A DNA stretch of 13,324 bases, taken from NCBI GenBank assembly GCA_017991025.1, contig JAGNMT010000050.1, positions 1-13,324 on the forward strand, read 5' to 3'. Under the pieces are notes generated by a model, which searched no databases, was not told where the DNA came from, and worked only from the letters and a program-made list of their open reading frames with translations. Position numbers and translations under genes: made by a program. How positions within the stretch are numbered: the first letter of the stretch is position 1; each line of letters opens with the position of its first letter. Origin of the DNA: Verrucomicrobiales bacterium (GTDB lineage Bacteria > Verrucomicrobiota > Verrucomicrobiia > Verrucomicrobiales > DEV007). Positions 8,959 to 13,324 of this stretch are shown here, piece after piece.

Positions 8959-9056
8959 AGGTAGTTTCGGCGGAGTTTTACGAGGGCGGGGAATAACCGG
9001 CGGCGCCCGGGCCCGGTCTCGCGAAATCGGCTCGACGCGCCCTATAGGCGATTAAG

Positions 9057-9075
9057 ACGAAAGGGGGCCTTTCGT
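9057..9075. repeat. Perfect 8-bp hairpin upstream of the transporter cluster
   Basis: ACGAAAGG (9057-9064) and CCTTTCGT (9068-9075) are exact reverse complements around a GGG loop. The hairpin lies about 100 bp after the stop of the haem/cyclase-fold gene and 30 bp before the predicted -24 element. No T-tract follows, so it is a weak terminator candidate for the upstream gene. Its right arm overlaps the TCGTATGA half-site at 9072-9079, so an operator role is also possible. Confidence 0.45.
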
Positions 9076-9079
9076 ATGA
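9072..9079. promoter_or_regulatory. Candidate half-site for the NikR-like regulator
   Basis: TCGTATGA is the exact reverse complement of the TCATACGA core found twice in front of the NikR-like gene, and it contains GTATGA, the NikR half-site known from E. coli. It lies 25 bp upstream of the predicted sigma-54 promoter of the transporter genes. I see no matching TCATAC partner 16-17 bp downstream, so it would be a lone or degenerate half-site. The case rests on the shared 8-mer and its position. Confidence 0.4.
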
Positions 9080-9081
9080 CT

Positions 9082-9093
9082 GCCACCGGTGGC
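9082..9093. promoter_or_regulatory. 12-bp perfect palindrome, possible activator site
   Basis: GCCACCGGTGGC is a perfect palindrome centred about 44 bp upstream of the predicted transcription start. It loosely recalls the dyad form of NtrC-type enhancers (CACC...GGTG), but the spacing between arms is shorter than in the NtrC consensus and the position is nearer the promoter than usual. It could bind an activator or simply be a GC-rich chance dyad. Confidence 0.3.
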
Positions 9094-9104
9094 TGTCGAT
9101 CACT

Positions 9105-9120
9105 TGGCATGATGAATGCT
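9105..9120 (+). promoter_or_regulatory. Sigma-54 (-24/-12) promoter for the transporter cluster
   Basis: TGGCATGATGAATGCT matches the RpoN consensus TGGCACG-N4-TTGCW at all fixed positions but two. The invariant GG (9106-9107) and GC (9118-9119) are present with exactly 10 bases between them. Transcription would begin near 9131, leaving a leader of about 31 bases before the ATG at 9162. That fits an operon for scavenging nitrogen, commonly RpoN/NtrC dependent. No sigma-70-type pair of comparable quality is visible here. Confidence 0.6.
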
Positions 9121-9161
9121 TAGAGATGTAAGTGTCTCAACATCCATCTCCCAGGTCATTC

Positions 9162-10145
9162 ATGAAAAACAAACTCATTGCCAGTATATTGTTCGCTATC
9201 GCTCTTCTTGGCGCACTCCCGGGGTCTGCGGCTGAACCTTTGAAAATTGGATACTCCGACTGGCCGGGATGGGTCGCATGGGAGATCGGGGTCAAGAAAG
9301 GTTGGTTCAAAGAGGCGGGGGTCGAAACCGAATTTGTCTGGATGGACTACGTCAAATCGATGGAAGCCTACACGGCGGGAAAACTCGATGCGGTCTGTGT
9401 GACCAACGGTGACGCTCTCGTTACCGGTGCCACGGGGAAGGCATCTGTTGCGATCCTCATTAATGATTATTCCAATGGCAATGACATGATTGTTGCCAAG
9501 CCCGGCATTGATTCATTCAAGGACCTCAAAGGAAAGACGGTCGGGCTGGAAGAGGGCTTTGTGGAGCATCTTCTCCTTCTCAAAGGACTCGAAGCGAACG
9601 GCATGAGCGAAGGAGATATAACGATCAAGAACACTCCCACGAACAACACCCCTCAAGTCTTCTCCTCGGGAGAGGTGGCTGCCATTGGTGCGTGGCAGCC
9701 AAATTCAGGTCAGGCCATCAAACTTGTTCCGGGCTCAAAGGCGGTCTTCACCTCGAAGGATGTGCCCGGCCTCATTTATGATGGTCTATTCTGTGATCCT
9801 GCCAGCGTCAAATCCAGACGTGCCGAGTGGGTTAAAGTGGTGGAAGTCTGGTATCGTATCGTTGCCTACCTGGCAGACGAAAAAAATCTGGATGAAGCGT
9901 TGGCTATACTCGCCGAACGCGTGGGTGTCGCCCCGGCCGAATATGAGCCTCTCCTGGACGGGACGAAGATCCTTTCTCCTGCGGAGGCGCTGAAGACTTG
10001 GGAGAAAGCGGACGGACTCACCTCAATTTTTGGCTCAACGAAGATCGTGGATAATTTTAATCTGAAGTACAAGGTTTATGAGAAACCGGCCGACATTGAC
10101 TCCTACCTGGATGCTTCACTGACGCTGGAAGTCCTGGGGAAATAG
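9162..10145 (+). CDS. ABC transporter periplasmic binding protein, urea carboxylase/guanidine-operon type
   Basis: A 327-residue periplasmic binding protein of the NMT1/ThiY/SsuA-like superfamily, expected to capture a small nitrogen compound and hand it to the adjacent permease. The signal peptide spans about residues 1-23 (hydrophobic run then LPGSAAEP). The mature part begins with LKIGYSDWPGWVAWEIGVKKGWFKEAG, cut here as LKIGYSDWPGW and EIGVKKGWF, the typical opening of this family. SFKDLKGKTVGLEEG forms the domain-crossing strand. The resemblance is to the 'urea carboxylase region' binding proteins (TIGR03427 type), and the genes downstream support this. Guanidine is the favoured ligand by inference from the cluster, not by visible binding residues. 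A GTG at 9132 is in frame but adds ten polar residues ahead of the leader. ATG 9162 is preferred, with AGG at 9153-9155 as a modest ribosome site. First gene of the cluster, behind a sigma-54 promoter match. Confidence 0.88.
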   Translation: MKNKLIASILFAIALLGALPGSAAEPLKIGYSDWPGWVAWEIGVKKGWFKEAGVETEFVWMDYVKSMEAYTAGKLDAVCVTNGDALVTGATGKASVAILINDYSNGNDMIVAKPGIDSFKDLKGKTVGLEEGFVEHLLLLKGLEANGMSEGDITIKNTPTNNTPQVFSSGEVAAIGAWQPNSGQAIKLVPGSKAVFTSKDVPGLIYDGLFCDPASVKSRRAEWVKVVEVWYRIVAYLADEKNLDEALAILAERVGVAPAEYEPLLDGTKILSPAEALKTWEKADGLTSIFGSTKIVDNFNLKYKVYEKPADIDSYLDASLTLEVLGK

Positions 10146-10164
10146 GGTCAGGGCTGCTCCGATC

Positions 10165-11547
10165 ATGGATCAAGCAACTGGCAGGCATTGGTTTGGAATT
10201 AGGAAATCCCTGGATCAGACCCGCGCCGCGGTGTTGACGGTGTTGTCGTTTGTTCTTCCCCTGACCTTCTGGTGCGTTGCCTCCTATGGCCCCTGGTGGG
10301 ATGTTGCTCATCAGGTCATCGTCTCCGCAGATAGCCCGAACCTCCAGAGTGTATATATCGTTGGTGACCGCCTTGAGCCCGGGACCTGGAATGAGTTTGT
10401 AGCCGTGATAAGACGGGATAACGAGGAGATACAAAGAGCACGCCATACGGGCGGATTGGCGGTCGCAACGGAGCGGCAGAACAAGAAGATTCTCCGCCAG
10501 ATTCATGAGACTGCAGTTGCCAACGGATGGCTTACTCGTGATCAGGAAACCGACGATGAAGCTATCGGGAACGTCTGGTTGAAACTTGCCAGCGGTGACC
10601 TGCACGCGACCCGCCCGCCACTCTCTGAAGAGAACCGGAAAATCGTCGTAGAGAATGCGGTCAAGCTCGGGAAATCCTGGCCAGGGTGGCCGAGTGAGTC
10701 GTTTCTTAAACTCATCCCCGAATCAAGCACGGAAGTCTCCCGTCCTCCCTATCTAGTCCCTCCGGATGTGGTCGCCAGATCCTTCTGGGAGGGCATCACT
10801 GCCGGGCAGCCGGGAAAACTCGAGGCGGGTGAACAGGGTGCGGAACGCAAGACTCTGCTACAGCGATACTCGGAGTCATTGCGCACCATCGTTCTGGGGT
10901 TTCTCCTGGCGATGCTTGTTGCCATACCCCTTGGCATTCTTGCAGGGGCGTTCGATTTTTTTTCCAGGGTGGTCGAGCCTTTTGTGAATTTTTTCAGCTA
11001 CATGCCCGCTCCTGCCTTTGGTGTCGTTCTCATGGCCATCTTCGGTCTCAATTCGGGGCCGAAAATCATGCTGGTGTTTCTAGGAACGTTGCCGGGAGCC
11101 GTGCTCATGATTGCCAAGACGACGCGCCGCCTCGATAGTTCATTGTTGGAGGCCGCGCAGACTCTGGGTGCCAATCAACGCCAACTGATCAATCATGTCG
11201 TCATCCCCGGCATACTCCCCAATCTCTATAACGACTTGCGCTTGCTTTTTGGATCCGCTTGGACATGGCTGGTGATTGCGGAATTGTTAGGCTTCAAGAG
11301 CGGGCTTTCCGAGGTCATCGATACCCACGGAAGGCGCTTTCAGTTTGACCTTGTCTATCCCGCGATCCTCCTGATCGGTCTGTCAGGATTTTGTATAGAT
11401 CAGATTCTTGCCTTCCTCGCGAAATACTTCTTCCCCTGGATGTCACCGCCTAAGCAAGGTTTCCTCGGGAGACTCGGAGCGCGGTTCGGGAGAATGATTA
11501 GAGCCGCAGTGCCGGTCGCTCCTGCGCCGTCATCATCTGTGCCATGA
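10165..11547 (+). CDS. ABC transporter permease with large periplasmic insertion
   Basis: The inner-membrane permease partner of the binding protein and ATPase, in the SsuC/TauC-like binding-protein-dependent family. Transmembrane segments lie near residues 21-42, 241-262, 270-292, 300-318, 360-378 and 395-420. The coupling motif EAAxxxG starts at E329 and is followed by the IPGILPN end of the loop that docks on the ATPase. At 460 residues it is much longer than the usual 250-290. The extra length lies between the first helix and the conserved VPPDVVARSFWEG segment (about residue 197), a charged, soluble stretch of roughly 145 residues (about 48-192) that should face the periplasm. I recognise no domain in it. 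The gene follows the binding-protein gene after 19 bp and overlaps the ATPase gene by 4 bp (ATGA), so the three are translated as one operon. Confidence 0.88.
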   Translation: MDQATGRHWFGIRKSLDQTRAAVLTVLSFVLPLTFWCVASYGPWWDVAHQVIVSADSPNLQSVYIVGDRLEPGTWNEFVAVIRRDNEEIQRARHTGGLAVATERQNKKILRQIHETAVANGWLTRDQETDDEAIGNVWLKLASGDLHATRPPLSEENRKIVVENAVKLGKSWPGWPSESFLKLIPESSTEVSRPPYLVPPDVVARSFWEGITAGQPGKLEAGEQGAERKTLLQRYSESLRTIVLGFLLAMLVAIPLGILAGAFDFFSRVVEPFVNFFSYMPAPAFGVVLMAIFGLNSGPKIMLVFLGTLPGAVLMIAKTTRRLDSSLLEAAQTLGANQRQLINHVVIPGILPNLYNDLRLLFGSAWTWLVIAELLGFKSGLSEVIDTHGRRFQFDLVYPAILLIGLSGFCIDQILAFLAKYFFPWMSPPKQGFLGRLGARFGRMIRAAVPVAPAPSSSVP

Positions 11548-12443
11548 TATCCACGCTTTCCTATCAAGACCAGTCGTCAGGAGTGAAAGAGCGCTTCGAC
11601 AGACTTAAGCAGCGTCCGCCGATGCTGGAACTTAGAGCGTTGCATAAACAATTCCATTCGAAGGGAGGCGATGTCGTAGCCTTGCAGGATATCGAACTTA
11701 CTGTGCATCGCCGCGAGTTCATGTCAGTGCTCGGCCAGTCAGGATGCGGCAAGTCAACGCTTATCCGGATCATCGCGGGATTGGAGACTCCCACCGGAGG
11801 TCAGGTTCTCGTCGAGGGGAATCCTGTCGTTGGTCCAGGGCGGGATCGAGGTATGGTATTCCAGAGTTATACCTTGTTTCCGTGGCTTACGGTAAAACAG
11901 AATGTGATGTTTGGTCCGCGCATGGCAGGGAAAGGTGCGTTTGCCAATGACTCCGAAGCCCGTCAGTGGCTGGCCTTGGTGGGCCTGGAAAAGTTTGAGA
12001 ACTCCTATCCCCATCAACTGAGCGGCGGCATGAAGCAGCGCGCGGCTATCGCGAGAGCCCTTGCCAACGAGCCGCAAATCCTCCTGATGGATGAACCCTT
12101 CGGTGCACTTGATCCTCAGACTCGCCTGCAAATGCAGTCCTACCTTCTGCAGATATGGAGAAACGTGGATATCACGATCTTTTTCATTACCCACGATCTT
12201 GATGAAGCGATTTTTCTGTCAGACCGCATTCTGGTGCTTGATCCGCGACCTGGTCGCGTTCGGGAATTGATTGAGGTGCCGGTATCTCGTCCTCGTGCCC
12301 ATGAGCAAATGCGCTCGCCGGAATTCATCGCCATCAAGAAGCATCTGGAAACGATCATTCACCCGGAGGATGCTTCGGCGATGCCGCAATTCGATAAGTT
12401 GCCAATGGCTCGATTAACGGTTGTTGGCGATGAAGTGGAATAA
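11544..12443 (+). CDS. ABC transporter ATPase of the nitrate/sulfonate/taurine class
   Basis: A 299-residue cytoplasmic ATPase energising the importer encoded by the two preceding genes. Motifs are complete: Walker A GQSGCGKST (residues 64-72), Q-loop in MVFQSYTLFPWLTV, signature LSGGMKQR (159-166), Walker B ILLMDEP (179-185) followed by FGALD, and H-loop histidine 217 in FFITHDLDEA. The LFPWLTV and 'MKQRAAIARAL' forms are typical of the SsuB/TauB/NrtD class. The first 25 residues before PPMLELRALHKQF are a non-conserved extension, but the ATG at 11544 overlaps the permease stop (ATGA), which supports translational coupling and this start. A C-terminal tail of about 50 residues follows the core. 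A 90-bp gap with operator-like repeats separates it from the regulator gene. Confidence 0.92.
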   Translation: MISTLSYQDQSSGVKERFDRLKQRPPMLELRALHKQFHSKGGDVVALQDIELTVHRREFMSVLGQSGCGKSTLIRIIAGLETPTGGQVLVEGNPVVGPGRDRGMVFQSYTLFPWLTVKQNVMFGPRMAGKGAFANDSEARQWLALVGLEKFENSYPHQLSGGMKQRAAIARALANEPQILLMDEPFGALDPQTRLQMQSYLLQIWRNVDITIFFITHDLDEAIFLSDRILVLDPRPGRVRELIEVPVSRPRAHEQMRSPEFIAIKKHLETIIHPEDASAMPQFDKLPMARLTVVGDEVE

Positions 12444-12451
12444 ATCGACGG

Positions 12452-12480
12452 GTATGATCCGATGATGAAGATCTTCATAC
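12452..12480. promoter_or_regulatory. NikR-type operator, GTATGA-N17-TCATAC
   Basis: GTATGA (12452-12457) and TCATAC (12475-12480) form an inverted pair identical in both arms to the E. coli NikR operator half-sites. The spacer is 17 bases against 16 in E. coli. The pair lies 54 bp upstream of a gene for a NikR homologue whose DNA-reading strand is conserved, so autoregulation is the natural reading. The right arm is part of a longer direct repeat (see 12474-12504). Confidence 0.6.
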
Positions 12481-12504
12481 GATTTCAATTTTTTTTCATA
12501 CGAT
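12474..12504. repeat. Direct repeat TTCATACGAT x2, 21-bp period
   Basis: TTCATACGAT occurs at 12474-12483 and again exactly at 12495-12504. The period is 21 bp, two helical turns, so both copies present the same DNA face. Each carries the TCATAC half-site. The bases between them are AT-rich with a T-run. This arrangement suggests two adjacent binding positions for the ribbon-helix-helix regulator encoded immediately downstream. Confidence 0.65.
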
Positions 12505-12520
12505 AGGCTCGATCAATGCT
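12505..12520 (+). promoter_or_regulatory. Weak sigma-54-like element before the regulator gene
   Basis: AGGCTCGATCAATGCT has GG (12506-12507) and GC (12518-12519) with 10 bases between, as in RpoN promoters. It shares GGC, GAT and AATGCT with the stronger match at 9105-9120. Transcription would start near 12531, only about 3 bases before the ATG at 12534, which would make the message essentially leaderless. That counts against it. Read-through from the upstream operon promoter is an alternative. Confidence 0.3.
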
Positions 12521-12533
12521 ATAGATCAAGGCC

Positions 12534-13013
12534 ATGGCCGAGATTTCACCGACGTCTTTTCCCAACGCGAAACGCATCACCATTTCACTGCCGGATTCCG
12601 TGCTCACGCAGTTTGGTGAGTTGATGGAGGAGCGCGGATTTCAGAATCGATCCCAGGCCATTTCAGAAGTTATCACGCAGCACATCGCCGATTATTACAG
12701 CCTTAAGGGCAATCGTCTCATGGCCGGAACCATCACACTATTTTATGATCATAAGCGCCCCGGACTGAAGCAGCAGATCGCTGACATTCAGCACGAAAAC
12801 ATCCGGCATGTGATCAGTTCGTTACACGTTCTCCTCGAAAACAGCAACACTATGGAGGTCATTCTTGTCCAGGGTCCCGCCAAGCGCCTCCGCGAGATCG
12901 CCAGCAAGCTTCTTACTGTCAAAGGAGTGATGACGGGCCGGCTTAATCTCACGCGCACTCTCATGCCGCCCATTCAAACGCTACCTGACGAAGAGGACAC
13001 CTCTGCATCATGA
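12534..13013 (+). CDS. NikR-like ribbon-helix-helix/ACT regulator with altered metal site
   Basis: A 159-residue transcription regulator homologous to the nickel repressor NikR. Residues 13-55 form the ribbon-helix-helix domain (KRITISLPDSVL, then RGFQNRSQAISEVI). Its DNA-reading strand, R14-T16-S18, corresponds to R3-T5-T7 of E. coli NikR. Residues about 64-140 form the ACT-like effector domain (GTITLFYDH, IQHENIRH, SSLHVLL, MEVILVQG). Alignment to E. coli NikR needs no gap (offset 11). Nickel ligands H76 and H87 are kept as H87 and H98, but H89 and C95 become L100 and T106, so the square-planar nickel site is broken. It may respond to another metal, use another ligand such as H92, or have changed effector. 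The start at 12534 has AAGG close by. Its stop overlaps the next start by 4 bp (ATGA), tying it to the DUF1989 gene. Confidence 0.85.
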   Translation: MAEISPTSFPNAKRITISLPDSVLTQFGELMEERGFQNRSQAISEVITQHIADYYSLKGNRLMAGTITLFYDHKRPGLKQQIADIQHENIRHVISSLHVLLENSNTMEVILVQGPAKRLREIASKLLTVKGVMTGRLNLTRTLMPPIQTLPDEEDTSAS

Positions 13014-13324
13014 CGGAACTATACACTCGGGAACTCAATGGAGCCGGCATGTGGTCGCGTATTATCGGCCGGCATAAGACCCTGCGAATTACGGACCTCG
13101 AAGGTGGCGCAAATGTCGGCATGTTGCTCTATAACGCGACTGAACGGCACGAACGTTACAACATGCCTGACACCTTGAAGGGGCAGCATATTTTCTACCT
13201 TCGGGCTCCTTATTGTGTGCATTCGGACATGGGCCGTTTGTTCGCTTCGATAACGAAAGATACGGTTGGATGGCATGACACGGTATGCGGTGCCGGCGAT
13301 GCGGCATTGGCCATTCAGAAATAT
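13010..13324 (+). CDS. DUF1989 urea carboxylase-associated protein (carboxyguanidine deiminase subunit), partial
   Basis: The first 105 residues of a gene cut by the window end. The sequence matches the DUF1989 'urea carboxylase/urea amidolyase-associated' family (TIGR03424/TIGR03425 group). Recognisable stretches are ATERHERYNMPDTLKGQH, a YCVHSDMGRLFASI segment, and TVGWHDTVCG. In recent work two such proteins form carboxyguanidine deiminase (CgdAB), which converts carboxyguanidine from guanidine carboxylase into allophanate. Which of the two subunits this is cannot be settled from the fragment. ERYNMPDT and GWHDT-x-CG favour the paralogue usually encoded first. The ATG at 13010 overlaps the regulator stop (ATGA), so both are co-translated. 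The partner subunit, the biotin-dependent carboxylase and allophanate hydrolase are expected downstream. Confidence 0.85.
   Translation, partial: MTELYTRELNGAGMWSRIIGRHKTLRITDLEGGANVGMLLYNATERHERYNMPDTLKGQHIFYLRAPYCVHSDMGRLFASITKDTVGWHDTVCGAGDAALAIQKY

Noticed and set aside
8975..9016. Possible guanidine-III or guanidine-II riboswitch, from an ACGAGG string and GC-rich dyads
   Set aside because: The ACGA is not in a hairpin loop, there is no second copy, and the pseudoknot partners of class III are not visible. The predicted transcription start is also downstream.
9057..9075. Hairpin as an intrinsic terminator for the haem/cyclase-fold gene
   Set aside because: There is no T-tract after the stem, the stem is only 8 bp, and it lies about 100 bp past the stop codon. 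Kept only as a hairpin or possible operator.
9132..9161. GTG start for the binding protein
   Set aside because: It adds ten polar residues before a normal signal peptide and coincides with the predicted transcription start, so there would be no ribosome site.
12474..12504. Two 10-bp repeats as the start of a CRISPR or satellite array
   Set aside because: There are only two copies of 10 bp, with half-site identity to NikR operators. An operator reading explains them fully.

Overview
The window is a GC-rich bacterial chromosome segment. The genes point to a Gram-negative heterotroph, most likely Verrucomicrobiota or a relative in the PVC group. This placement is an inference, not proven from the window. 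It rests on the density of secreted PQQ-type beta-propeller, DUF3616-like and haem/cyclase-fold proteins, the weak or absent Shine-Dalgarno sequences, and a sigma-54-type promoter.

Left part (1-8958) holds single genes in mixed orientation, mostly exported proteins. In order they are: a small secreted orphan (22-573, +); a DUF3616-type secreted protein (736-1788, +); a fused exporter ABC half-transporter (1875-3659, -); a large secreted double PQQ-like beta-propeller protein (3915-6575, +); a Tat-type calcineurin-like/purple acid phosphatase-like metallophosphoesterase (6582-7586, -); and a secreted protein joining a CxxCH haem site to a terpenoid-cyclase-like alpha/alpha barrel (7795-8958, +). 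No gene-free gap here exceeds about 260 bp.

Right part (about 9050-13324) is one co-oriented cluster and the most informative region. It encodes a periplasmic substrate-binding protein, a permease and an ATPase of the nitrate/sulfonate/taurine/ThiY-like ABC class. A NikR-type ribbon-helix-helix regulator follows, then the start of a DUF1989 'urea carboxylase-associated' protein that is cut by the window end. This gene set is the hallmark of the clusters once called urea carboxylase operons and now assigned to guanidine import and breakdown (guanidine carboxylase, the two-subunit carboxyguanidine deiminase CgdAB, allophanate hydrolase). The remaining enzymes should lie just beyond base 13324.

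Control of this cluster looks distinctive. A sigma-54 (-24/-12) promoter match sits in front of the binding-protein gene (9105-9120), and I see no guanidine riboswitch there. The regulator is a gap-free NikR homologue that keeps the DNA-reading beta strand but has lost two of the four nickel ligands. Directly upstream of its gene are perfect copies of the NikR half-sites, GTATGA and TCATAC. An extended copy of the same half-site (TCGTATGA) also lies in the upstream promoter region of the transporter. The working model is a NikR-derived regulator, probably with altered effector specificity, controlling itself and a nitrogen-scavenging guanidine-type operon together with sigma-54.
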